Assembly: GCA_902491515.1 (NCBI GenBank)
Contig: CABUIC010000025.1
Location: 1 to 40,036, forward strand
From: an uncultured Porphyromonadaceae bacterium
GTDB taxonomy: Bacteria > Bacteroidota > Bacteroidia > Bacteroidales > Muribaculaceae
Direction: 5' to 3'
Length of the DNA stretch: 40,036 nt
Shown piece by piece: positions 14,649 through 22,439 of the stretch (positions are counted from its first letter, which is position 1; every line of letters starts with the position of its first letter). The notes under the pieces are model-generated. The model worked only from the letters and a program-made list of their open reading frames with translations, had not been told where the DNA came from and did not search any database. A program made the translations under genes and the position numbers.

Positions 14649-16924
14649 GCCCCGCCGCGCGAAAAACTCCGGTACGACCCCGAGCTCAGACTCAGCTTAC
14701 CCGCCGCACGCAGAAGCTTACGGAGCGACGTCACGAACTCCCCGCTCTCCTGAAGAATGTTCAGGTACACATAAGCCACCGTCATCGTCCCCGCCTCACC
14801 CGTCCGGATGAACTCATAAAGCTCACGCGCCAGCCCCGACAGACGGACCTTGATCGAGTCACACTCGCACCGCAAGTCATCGATTACCTCCGGACGACAG
14901 TCCGCTATAGCGTCACCCGTCGCGTCAATAACCTTGCCGATACGCGCCCCCATGCTCCGCAGATTCTCGTGGAACCTCTCCGGCAGCGGCCGGAAATTAT
15001 TGTCTACATGCTCCTTGCAAACCTCATTTATACGCTGTAGACTATAGTTCATCGACATCTCCATATTGTTCGACAGGTGGAACCACGTCCCCTTCTCCAT
15101 CGCCGTCTCCGGACTCGCCTGACGCAGACACAGCGTCAGCTTACGCCTCTGACCCTTCAGAATAGCCTTCTCCCGGTCAATCGCGCGCGCCGCCCGACCC
15201 AGCATCCGCCCGTTATCCCCCAGAAAACCGTCCACAATATCCCGGTAAGTCTCCGAAGCATAGTTCAGGAACACCTTCTGCTTCTCCGAAATATAAATCT
15301 TCAGCAGAGGCCACACCTCCCCCCTGTCCTCCAGCGAAAGAATCGTCCGGAACATCGTGTCAGCACCCGTCTCCTTACGCTTCCTCCGGTAGCGTATATT
15401 CCCCGCCACAAGCACCCCCACCGCAGTCACGCCCCCCGCAATCATCACCGGAACACCCCCAAGATGCATCAGACACAGCACAAGCCCCGCGCCTATGAAA
15501 GCCACACCCGCCGTGATGAACCAGCCGCCGATCACCGAAATCACGCCCGTAACCCTGAACACCGCGCTCTCCCGGCTCCACGCCCTGTCAGCAAGCGAAG
15601 TACCCATAGCCACCATGAACGTCACAAACGTCGTCGACAGCGGAAGCTTCATCGACGTACCGAAAGCTATCAGCACACTCGCCAGCATCAGATTCACCGC
15701 ACCGCGCACAAGGTCGAACGCCGCACCCTCCTCAGCCTCAGCATTCGGATTCAGCATACGCCCCGAAATCCAGCGCTTCACACCCTCAGGCATCTTCTCA
15801 TCCACCCGGTTGAAAGCATTCAGCGACGCACGCACCAGCGAACGCCCGATCCGCGACGTCCCGAACATCTCATCCCCCTCAGCCTGCGAACTCAGCCCCA
15901 CAGTCGTCTGCGTAACCTTACGCGCCTTCCGCGACGTCGCAAGAGCCACAACCATAATCATCCCAGCGCCAAGAAGAAAATAGAACGGCGTATCCGCCGA
16001 ACCCTTCAGACTCGTCATCATGAACCCATGCGCGTCACCGCCACCGTTCGCCGCATAGTCCTGCCACGACGACAGCGACGTCAGCGGAACACCTATAAAA
16101 TTCACAAGATCATTCCCCGCGAAAGCCATAGCCAGCGAAAAAGTCCCCAGCATCACCACGAACTTGAAAACATTCACCCTCAGCAAATACATCACCTCAC
16201 TCACAAGCGTGAACACCGCCATACACCCGCCGATAATCAGCAGCGTGTGACCCCCAACCCACGCCTTCCACTCAGCCGTCATGAAACTCATATCCTTCAA
16301 CCCCTTGATAACCATGAAGTACACAATCGCCGTGCACGCCACGCCCCCGAAAAGCGCCGCCTTCCACTTCAGACGCGACTTATACTCGAAAGTAAAAATC
16401 AGCCTCGACAGAAACTGAACAACCGTACCGAACACAAACGCGATCGCCACAGACAGAAAAATACCTAAAATCACCGAAAGAGCCTTCTCCGTATTCAGAT
16501 ACGCCCCCAGCGAAAGAGCGCTCCCCGGGTCCGACACCTTGAAAAGAGCCACCACAAAAGTCGCCCCAAGAAGCTCGAACACAAGCGAGACCGTCGTCGA
16601 CGTCGGCATCCCCAGACTGTTGAAAATATCCAGAAGAATAACATCAGTCACCATCACAGCCATAAAAATCGCCATAACGTCATAGAACGACAGATTCTCC
16701 GGATTAAAAATCCCGTGACGCGCGATATCCATCATCCCGTTGCTCATACAGGCCCCCACAAACACCCCTGCACCCGCAACAAACATCACACGCCCGAACG
16801 AACCCGCCTTCGACCCCACAGCCGAAGTCAGAAAATTCACAGCATCATTGCTCACACCGACCGAAAGATCGAAAATCGCCAGCAGAAACAGAAAAAGAAC
16901 AATCCCGAAAAAAATCCATTCCAT
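14621..16924 (-). CDS. PitA-type inorganic phosphate transporter fused to a PhoU-like domain
   Basis: A 767-aa protein starting at MEWIFFG. The longer upstream in-frame extension crosses the promoter and lacks hydrophobic character. It has two Pit signature motifs, SNDAVNFLTSAVGS near residue 35 and AGNDLVNFIGVPL near residue 270, as in the duplicated inverted halves of the family. About ten to twelve membrane segments span residues 1-530. The last 230 residues are soluble and helical (LQRINEVCKEHVDNNFRPL) and resemble PhoU, which controls phosphate uptake in other bacteria. Pit/PhoU fusions of this length are common in Bacteroidota. It imports phosphate (often as a metal-phosphate complex) with protons or sodium; which ion is used here is not visible. 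Confidence 0.93.
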   Translation of the reverse strand: MEWIFFGIVLFLFLLAIFDLSVGVSNDAVNFLTSAVGSKAGSFGRVMFVAGAGVFVGACMSNGMMDIARHGIFNPENLSFYDVMAIFMAVMVTDVILLDIFNSLGMPTSTTVSLVFELLGATFVVALFKVSDPGSALSLGAYLNTEKALSVILGIFLSVAIAFVFGTVVQFLSRLIFTFEYKSRLKWKAALFGGVACTAIVYFMVIKGLKDMSFMTAEWKAWVGGHTLLIIGGCMAVFTLVSEVMYLLRVNVFKFVVMLGTFSLAMAFAGNDLVNFIGVPLTSLSSWQDYAANGGGDAHGFMMTSLKGSADTPFYFLLGAGMIMVVALATSRKARKVTQTTVGLSSQAEGDEMFGTSRIGRSLVRASLNAFNRVDEKMPEGVKRWISGRMLNPNAEAEEGAAFDLVRGAVNLMLASVLIAFGTSMKLPLSTTFVTFMVAMGTSLADRAWSRESAVFRVTGVISVIGGWFITAGVAFIGAGLVLCLMHLGGVPVMIAGGVTAVGVLVAGNIRYRRKRKETGADTMFRTILSLEDRGEVWPLLKIYISEKQKVFLNYASETYRDIVDGFLGDNGRMLGRAARAIDREKAILKGQRRKLTLCLRQASPETAMEKGTWFHLSNNMEMSMNYSLQRINEVCKEHVDNNFRPLPERFHENLRSMGARIGKVIDATGDAIADCRPEVIDDLRCECDSIKVRLSGLARELYEFIRTGEAGTMTVAYVYLNILQESGEFVTSLRKLLRAAGKLSLSSGSYRSFSRGGAQGMNSPMP

Positions 16925-16957
16925 AATATCCGTATTTTTGACGTTGAATTCACACCG

Positions 16958-16965
16958 CAAAAATA
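16958..16965 (-). promoter_or_regulatory. Possible -7 box for the phosphate transporter
   Basis: TATTTTTG on the minus strand matches TAnnTTTG and lies 33 bp upstream of the start codon. No TTTG is found at the expected -33 distance, so the call rests on the -7 box alone. Confidence 0.45.
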
Positions 16966-17047
16966 CCCCCAAAACATTACCCGAATATTTCCAAAACATT
17001 AAGAAAATATTAAATTACCCCACCCGAACGCCGCTCCTAAAAAATGT

Positions 17048-17094
17048 GGTAGGGACGCGCCATCGACGCGTCCGCTCCTCCCGTATCCTCAAAA
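17048..17094 (+). repeat. Palindromic repeat, family B, copy 1
   Basis: A 47-bp element beginning GGTAGGGACGCGCC. Its hairpin has arms GGACGCG and CGCGTCC around a 7-nt loop, followed by CCGTATCC and CAAAA. It aligns along its whole length with 35728-35773 (minus strand), which lies inside a gene. It is REP-like in form. Confidence 0.75.
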
Positions 17095-17130
17095 CGCGCC
17101 CCGCCCCAACCCCGCGTCAGTTATCGAATT

Positions 17131-17155
17131 GTAGGGACGCACGGTCCGTGCGTCC
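17131..17155 (+). repeat. Palindromic repeat, family B, variant copy
   Basis: GTAGGGACGCACGG followed by T and CCGTGCGTCC. The 10-bp arms are perfect with one central base. The GTAGGGACGC start matches copy 1, but the stem sequence differs by compensating changes. The downstream part of the family-B element is not evident. Confidence 0.65.
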
Positions 17156-17222
17156 TCCTCCCCTCCGACGCTCCGAAGAGCGCCCCAGTGGAAATCCCCA
17201 AACGCCTTCCTCCCCGGCCGCC

Positions 17223-17254
17223 CCTCCGGAGGCCAGTTCAGAGGAATCCCCGCC
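17223..17254. repeat. Dispersed repeat, family A, internally deleted copy
   Basis: CCTCCGGAGGCCAGTT and GAGGAATCCCCGCC match the two ends of the family-A element joined together. The middle (from GGATGG to TATGCG of the full copy) is missing, and TCCGGA or GCGGA marks both deletion edges. Confidence 0.55.
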
Positions 17255-17336
17255 AAAGCCCCGCCACGCCCCGTTCCTCCTGTTCCTCCCGTTCTCCTGT
17301 CTCCCAAAAGCCCCCTACGCCTCCCCCTCCGCCCCG

Positions 17337-17374
17337 CCGGATAGAGGTCCAGTGCCGCCTCATAAGTAATCCCC
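17337..17374. repeat. Dispersed repeat, family A, partial copy
   Basis: CCGGATAGAGGTCCAGTGCC is followed by GCCTCATAAGTAATCCCC. This matches the central part of the family-A copies at 11987 and 13888 with divergence at the right end. Confidence 0.55.
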
Positions 17375-17431
17375 CACGGTAACGACCTATTCCTGTGAAC
17401 AAGTCGCAGTAGCCGAAACAAAACCATATAG

Positions 17432-17477
17432 AAAAAGCGAGCTTCGGATCCAACGAAAAGTTGGAGCCGAAGCCCGC
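17432..17477 (-). terminator. Strong rho-independent terminator closing the defence operon
   Basis: On the minus strand an 18-bp stem with two non-Watson-Crick positions (17460-17477 with 17437-17454) and a 5-nt loop is followed directly by TTTTTC. It lies about 140 nt after the stop of the leucine-rich-repeat gene. It is by far the best terminator in the window. Confidence 0.85.
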
Positions 17478-17619
17478 TGTATGTTATCGACGAAGTCGCT
17501 TGCGAAGCAAGAGTTAGCGATTCTTTCTACGAAAGCGGCAAGCCGATGAGAAGCCTTCCGGTCGAGACCTGAGGCTCGATTTACGAAAGCGCGGCGGCGG
17601 TGCCGCAACTCCCTTAAAG
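17478..17619 (-). other. Structured non-coding stretch, possible RNA element
   Basis: This 142-nt interval between the leucine-rich-repeat gene and its terminator has several short inverted repeats (for example CTTGCTTCGCAAG). It also holds a 10-nt direct repeat, CGCTTTCGTA, about 50 nt apart on the minus strand. It is GC-richer than the gene upstream. An open frame of 73 codons spans part of it but is Arg/Ser-rich and unconvincing. It could be a 3'-UTR structure, a small RNA or the remnant of a mobile-element end; nothing here decides between these. Confidence 0.4.
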
Positions 17620-18450
17620 TTATTCAATGGGTTCATCAGAAAAGCCCTCGATTTCAAATTTCCCCCAAAAATCATGAGCAGTATACATATCAACCGCTTC
17701 AGATGGGACAATGAGAGTTACATCGTCGGTAATGGGAGTTATCCCTAAATCTAACATAGACTTAGAATAATCTGGTATTCTATCCTGAACTTCGGGAGGC
17801 ATAGCACTACGACAAACAATGTGCTTCAAAGAGTGCATACCTTTAAAGACACCTTTCCCAATACGCTTAACATTTTCAGGAATACATATCATTTCCAAAG
17901 AAGAACAGCCATAGAAGGCTAAATCCTGTATATACTCCAAAGTATGGGGTAATTTTAATTCTTTGAGTTTTTTACAGTTTTCAAAAGCCCCCTCGCTAAT
18001 AGAAATTATTCCCTCCGGGATAATCAAGGAACGAAGCGACTCACAATTAAAGAAGGCCTGTTTGCCTATCGTCTTAAGTCCCTCCGGGAGAGAAAAGTCA
18101 GACAAAGAAAGGCAACCTGCAAAGCAGTAATCCGGTATATCGTTAATGGGTGAGCCGAAAGCGAAAGATTTCAGATTATAGCAATAAGCAAACGCGCTAT
18201 TAAGCATTGAGATAAAACCAATGGGGAGAGTAACGGAAGTGAGGCCAGAACAATCCTTGAAAGCACTCTCACCTATATAGGCAAGTGTTTCAGGAAATTC
18301 AATTTCTGTTATATCCTTACAGTCAATAAAGGCTTCCTCCGCAATTTCGTAGACACTTTCTTTAACGTTGACTTTCCCGTGTTTAGCGGGATCGCAAGAA
18401 AGTAATACAGTATATGAGCCGTTATATTTTATATATTTTTCGGTAGGCAT
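17620..18450 (-). CDS. BspA-like leucine-rich-repeat protein without signal peptide
   Basis: A 276-aa protein made of about seven BspA/LRR_5 repeats of the form LxSIxIPEGIxSIxEGAFENCKxLKELKLP (here FEDC-, FINC- and FENC-type cores). It ends with the family's usual C-terminal piece (VTLIVPSEAVDMYTAHDFWGKFEIEGF). The N-terminus, MPTEKYIKYNGSYTVLL, is not a signal peptide, whereas many BspA-type proteins are surface or secreted. It lies 34 bp after the small acidic gene in an AT-rich operon headed by a helicase and a methylase, so it may be an intracellular recognition or scaffold subunit. That role is inferred; it could also be an unrelated passenger. No catalytic motif is visible. Confidence 0.88.
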   Translation of the reverse strand: MPTEKYIKYNGSYTVLLSCDPAKHGKVNVKESVYEIAEEAFIDCKDITEIEFPETLAYIGESAFKDCSGLTSVTLPIGFISMLNSAFAYCYNLKSFAFGSPINDIPDYCFAGCLSLSDFSLPEGLKTIGKQAFFNCESLRSLIIPEGIISISEGAFENCKKLKELKLPHTLEYIQDLAFYGCSSLEMICIPENVKRIGKGVFKGMHSLKHIVCRSAMPPEVQDRIPDYSKSMLDLGITPITDDVTLIVPSEAVDMYTAHDFWGKFEIEGFSDEPIE

Positions 18451-18484
18451 AAGAAATGATAATTTTGAATAAGATTAAAAGATT

Positions 18485-18640
18485 TTAGTCCCAGTCGTTT
18501 AAGTTGTCGATAAAGTCGTTGATGTCGGTGTCCTCAAAGAGACCCGACAACTCGCCGGTGTTTTCGTAATGGTCGAAGTCAACCCACATATCATGTTCGG
18601 TGTCACCGTTGTATGTTCCTAAATCGTCGTATTCGTCCAT
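18485..18640 (-). CDS. Very acidic 51-aa small protein
   Basis: A short gene from ATG at 18640 to TAA at 18485, 2 bp after the stop of the 213-aa gene and 34 bp before the leucine-rich-repeat gene. The product starts MDEYDDLGTYNGD and ends FIDNLNDWD. It has about 18 Asp/Glu in 51 residues, no Lys or Arg, and three aromatic-acidic clusters (MWVDFDHYE in the middle). The tight spacing on both sides supports translation. Proteins this acidic can mimic DNA or act as inhibitors of nucleases and restriction enzymes, as Ocr and ArdA do, but no family is recognised. It could be an inhibitor or regulator of the adjacent helicase/methylase, or a purely structural partner. Confidence 0.65.
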   Translation of the reverse strand: MDEYDDLGTYNGDTEHDMWVDFDHYENTGELSGLFEDTDINDFIDNLNDWD

Positions 18641-18642
18641 AC

Positions 18643-19284
18643 CTATATTATCTCTACTTTAATGGCAAGGTTAAGTGCTTTGGCAATCTTATCGAGCATC
18701 TTTTTCTTATCGGCAGTGGAGCTATGTGTAAGGATAAGCCAGCCATTGCCGACATCGTGCTGTGCGGTGCCGTACTTCTTATCTCTTGTGTTGGAGATAA
18801 TAGGAATACGACAGAATTTAACGCCGAGGGGGCGTATACGTTCAATCCCTATCGACAATAGCGCTTCAATAAATGTATCTTTGGCTTTGGCGTGAGCTAA
18901 AACCCGGCCATCCGGTAGCGTTACCCGGAGCCTTGTTTTGGGTGCGATTTCGCCTTTGCCGACATTTCTCGAACCGCCAGTTTTATGTGGCACTTCGGGA
19001 TCTGGTTTAATCTCAACGACATCTTCAAGTGCTTCAAGGAGATTGCGCTTGCGCGAAAGGCTTACTTTCAGTGGAGTGCCGGGCACATAGTCAACCACGA
19101 GTACAAGTTCACGCTCGACCTGCGAAAGAGCCGGTTCAATGCTTTTGGTTACAACAGGAAGCACCTCGTTTTTAATGAGATGTTCTTCTTCCGCTTCAAG
19201 CTGCCGTTCTTGCTTTTCGGTCCACTCCATTCCGAACTCTTGCGAGAGTCGGCGAAGTTCATATAGTTTGCTCAGTTTACTCAT
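18643..19284 (-). CDS. 213-aa protein of unknown function in the defence operon
   Basis: I do not recognise a family. The first 70 residues are helical and charged (YELRRLSQEFGMEWTEKQER), as in a coiled coil. A middle segment (about 70-110) is followed by a compact beta/alpha part. It contains RLRVTLPDGRVLAHAKAKD, FIEALLSIGIERIRPLG and NGWLILTHSSTADKKKMLDKI. The end looks like a small DNA- or protein-binding domain. There is no membrane segment and no catalytic motif. It overlaps the end of the methylase gene by 8 bp, so it is very probably a third component of the same restriction-like system, for example a specificity or regulatory subunit (inference). Confidence 0.82.
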   Translation of the reverse strand: MSKLSKLYELRRLSQEFGMEWTEKQERQLEAEEEHLIKNEVLPVVTKSIEPALSQVERELVLVVDYVPGTPLKVSLSRKRNLLEALEDVVEIKPDPEVPHKTGGSRNVGKGEIAPKTRLRVTLPDGRVLAHAKAKDTFIEALLSIGIERIRPLGVKFCRIPIISNTRDKKYGTAQHDVGNGWLILTHSSTADKKKMLDKIAKALNLAIKVEII

Positions 19285-22200
19285 AGTTTTCGTATTCTTC
19301 GCGGGTGATTGGGGTTTCAGGGTCTACAATCAATACATCATCATAATTGAGACTATATAGATGGTAAACGATATAATCCACATTTGCAATTAAACTTGAT
19401 AAATTACACCCATCAGAGGATAAAATCTTGTCTGTAAGAGAGATTAACTCAGATACATACTTAATTTTATATTGGATAGGGATTGAGAGTAGAGGCCCTT
19501 TATCTATTTGATAACAAGCCCCTTGCATTTTACCCCTGTTTTTGAGCCAAAATTCTATAAGCTTAGAGTTTAAAATTGCGCAAAGGAACTTAAGGTTGAA
19601 TTGATTTGAGGTAATGACAAATAAAGCACGAGAAGGATAGCAATCGTCTTCAGTATAAACAAATGTCGGGGTAAGTGCTCGACCTTGAGTAATAAGGCGA
19701 GGTGAACCTTTCATGAAGAAGGATTCTTTTCGTTCACGATGAAGATAGTAATATGGTTTTTTGGGGGTCTTGAATTTTATTTTACTCTCAATAAGTTTTG
19801 ATTTAAAAGGCTCAAAGTGCGAAACAAACCCCTTAAATTCAGGAAATTTGGTTTCGGGGAAATTTTGTGCAGATAGGTAGATTATGAATTTATCTGTCCT
19901 TGTAAGCCTATATTTATTCTTTAACCCAGTATAGTACGGCTTAATATATTGCTGCTCTGCTGTTGTGAACTGTGCTGGATCTGTTATGACAAATGCTTCA
20001 TCAGGAGCGCCGATTATACCTTGTGCAATCATTTTTTCTTCTAAAAAGATCGCGTTTTTTTTCATTTTTTTGCATATGGCATCTATTACGCTCTCTCCGA
20101 ATGAGAATATTGCATCACCGTCGTTACGTATGAATGTGTTTATGCCGTATGATGATGCATCCGATTCCCCCTTTAATAGTTTTAAAATATCAGGGAAAGA
20201 AGATTCGCTAAGTAAGTTTCTTGAATATTTTGTACAAAAACTTGTGTCAGCATTATTTTTGCGAACTTGCATTATCATAGTTTGGATGCTGGCACTATCT
20301 CCAAAAATCATATATGTCCCAAAATCAACAAAGTGACTCAAAATAGAGTCTTGTCTGATTTTAGCTCGTAAATTCGAAGCGCCAGCACTTGAGACCCAAT
20401 TACTGGTAGCGATAAAATTTAAAATACCGTTACACTTAAGCAAATCCAATCCATGACATGCAAATCCATACCAAAGATCCATTTTCCCTTGATAATAAGG
20501 TGAGGTTTCTCGGAATCCATTAAATGCTGCCCGATTTGTATATTCTTTAATATACGGTGGATTTCCGATAACAATATCGAAACCGCCTTTTACAAAAACA
20601 TCGGAAAACCAAGTATGCCAAAGGAAGAAATCTTCATTTGCAGAAGGATCCATTCCTTGAGGTAAGGTGATGTTCTTCGCAAAAAGCTGGCGACGTACAT
20701 TTTTAATTATGTCATTAAAAAGGCGGTCACGCTCGGCATGGTCGGAGGTTTCATAATATTTCTTTAAGTCAGCGACGAGTGTTTCTCGCTCGGTGTCTTC
20801 CGAGTCAAAAAGGTTACGAGTGATAGGTTTGACTTTCGTCAAATCGCTCAAATCCACGCCCTGGTAACTTTCAAGGAGGGAATTACCCTGCATAATCTTG
20901 AAGTGAAGATTAGGCAGAGGAATCGGGTCTTTTTCTTCTACAATCATTGCTAGCCAAAAACGGAGGCGTGCAATGTCAACTGCGCCCTTTTCTATATCTA
21001 CGCCGTAGATATTTTGCTCCATAATATGGCGCTTGATAACAGCCGCATCAGTAGACAGATGAAGCGCAGAGTATAATTTAGAAAGCAGATTTACAAGCCC
21101 CATGGGAAAAGCGCCTGAACCAATGGCAGGGTCACAAATCTTTACAGATTTGAGTTTATCTTTAAGATACTTGCGCTGTTCCACGGATAATGAGGCGCCG
21201 TCGTAAGTCTCTACAAACTTACGAATTGTCTCATTACCACTATCTGTAAATCTATCGTTTTGCAGATAAGCGATAATAGACTCGCGGCACATATAGTCAA
21301 CAATTTCTTTGGGCGTGTAAAACGCTCCCTTGTCCTTATTATCTTCGAGCAGGTTTTCAAAAATGCGTCCAAGCATTTCCGGGTCGATGCCGATTTCGGC
21401 GTCGTCGATATCGTTTTCGTCGATAGTGAAGTTATAGCTATCGAGGAAGTCGAAGAACTTAGAAAACAAGGATTCAGGGAATTTGCAGTCAAGTTCATCT
21501 ATATCATCAGCTGCAAAAAGGCCACCATTGAGATATGGGATGTTATCACTGCCCGGGAGAGCTTTAGCAGCAGCTGTTCGATAAGGCTTGTCTGTATTCA
21601 GTATCTCAAAAAACAGAGGTTCAAGAACGCCGTCAAGGAAATCATCCTTTTTGTCGGATTTGACAAAGAGGTCGTGCATATAATTGCGGTTTCCGTCGAG
21701 CCATCCTTTACGTTGAAGGAAGTAAAGGAACACAATACGTCCGAACATCTTCTTGATGTAGTCACGCACAAGTTTATCGTCGCACCCAAACGTATCGCTA
21801 TATTGATAATTTGGTTTGTGGGTAACGCGCTCAACCCACTTCGTACCATCCTTTACATATCGTTTGCCGGTTATAAACTCGACAAAGTCTGCATAATACT
21901 CGCGGTATTGGTCGAAGAAATCATCGCTCAATGCTTCAACAGAGAATGCCTTATGGATATTTTTAAACGAAGGCTCCTCATTTTGAAGTGTAGTAAAGCG
22001 TTCAATCGGAGTACGGTAGAAATTATCTTTTTCACCGAACACAAACGTGAAACGTTTGGGTGAGGTCGCAACATCTTTGATGTCGCATACAAAAGATAAT
22101 CTCCAATCAGTTCCATCACTGAATACCACAATAGCAGCATCAAATTCGCCCCAATTAGGGTTTACCCAGGATTTAACAAGATTGCGTAATCCAACTTTTT

Positions 22201-22438
22201 TGTGTGCTACGGAACCATTGTTTATACGGTAAAAGAACAGACCAATGCGGTAATTATCGGGTGTCTCAATATTACCCATGTACCAGCCGGTTTCTGACTG
22301 GCTCGAGTCTGTAAATTTCTCAGGCTTTACACGAACATTATTGGCACGAAAAATGTCAATGAGTAAGGTTTTCCAGGTGTCTTCATTGAATGGGCGTTGG
22401 AAAACAGCTCGAAGTTGCTCTTTAGAATATTTGCTCAT
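19277..22438 (-). CDS. Eco57I-like adenine DNA methylase with specificity domain
   Basis: A 1053-aa protein. Residues 1-200 form an N-terminal domain of uncertain role (GLFFYRINN, GEFDAAIVVFSDGTDWRLSFVC). The methyltransferase core has GAFYTPKEIVDYM at about 371, the SAM-binding CDPAIGSGAF at about 435-444 and the catalytic NPPY at about 626-629, which marks an N6-adenine enzyme. The last 350 residues resemble a TaqI-type target-recognition region (GIIGAPDEAFVI, IKPYYTGLKNKYRL and CAILNSKLIEFWLKNRG). Size and order match the Eco57I/type IIG group and the methylases of DISARM- and BREX-like systems. No clear PD-(D/E)XK nuclease motif is seen, so cleavage may depend on the PLD-helicase. It starts 1 bp after that gene. 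Confidence 0.92.
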   Translation of the reverse strand: MSKYSKEQLRAVFQRPFNEDTWKTLLIDIFRANNVRVKPEKFTDSSQSETGWYMGNIETPDNYRIGLFFYRINNGSVAHKKVGLRNLVKSWVNPNWGEFDAAIVVFSDGTDWRLSFVCDIKDVATSPKRFTFVFGEKDNFYRTPIERFTTLQNEEPSFKNIHKAFSVEALSDDFFDQYREYYADFVEFITGKRYVKDGTKWVERVTHKPNYQYSDTFGCDDKLVRDYIKKMFGRIVFLYFLQRKGWLDGNRNYMHDLFVKSDKKDDFLDGVLEPLFFEILNTDKPYRTAAAKALPGSDNIPYLNGGLFAADDIDELDCKFPESLFSKFFDFLDSYNFTIDENDIDDAEIGIDPEMLGRIFENLLEDNKDKGAFYTPKEIVDYMCRESIIAYLQNDRFTDSGNETIRKFVETYDGASLSVEQRKYLKDKLKSVKICDPAIGSGAFPMGLVNLLSKLYSALHLSTDAAVIKRHIMEQNIYGVDIEKGAVDIARLRFWLAMIVEEKDPIPLPNLHFKIMQGNSLLESYQGVDLSDLTKVKPITRNLFDSEDTERETLVADLKKYYETSDHAERDRLFNDIIKNVRRQLFAKNITLPQGMDPSANEDFFLWHTWFSDVFVKGGFDIVIGNPPYIKEYTNRAAFNGFRETSPYYQGKMDLWYGFACHGLDLLKCNGILNFIATSNWVSSAGASNLRAKIRQDSILSHFVDFGTYMIFGDSASIQTMIMQVRKNNADTSFCTKYSRNLLSESSFPDILKLLKGESDASSYGINTFIRNDGDAIFSFGESVIDAICKKMKKNAIFLEEKMIAQGIIGAPDEAFVITDPAQFTTAEQQYIKPYYTGLKNKYRLTRTDKFIIYLSAQNFPETKFPEFKGFVSHFEPFKSKLIESKIKFKTPKKPYYYLHRERKESFFMKGSPRLITQGRALTPTFVYTEDDCYPSRALFVITSNQFNLKFLCAILNSKLIEFWLKNRGKMQGACYQIDKGPLLSIPIQYKIKYVSELISLTDKILSSDGCNLSSLIANVDYIVYHLYSLNYDDVLIVDPETPITREEYENYE

Positions 22439-22439
22439 A

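Larger units (their letters stand above)
16966..17431. other. Non-coding stretch made largely of dispersed repeats
   Basis: No credible gene is seen. The open frames here are short, Arg/Pro-rich and derived from repeats. The interval holds two palindromic family-B elements (17048 and 17131) and two family-A fragments (17223 and 17337), separated by C-rich filler. It lies between the phosphate transporter and the terminator that closes the AT-rich island, so it may mark the island's left edge. Confidence 0.7.

Noticed and set aside
17089..17427. 112-codon minus-strand open frame
   Set aside because: It consists of translated family-A and family-B repeats joined by C-rich filler.
17387..17608. 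73-codon minus-strand open frame between repeats and the LRR gene
   Set aside because: It spans the terminator hairpin and structured non-coding sequence, has an Arg/Ser-rich composition and no motif.
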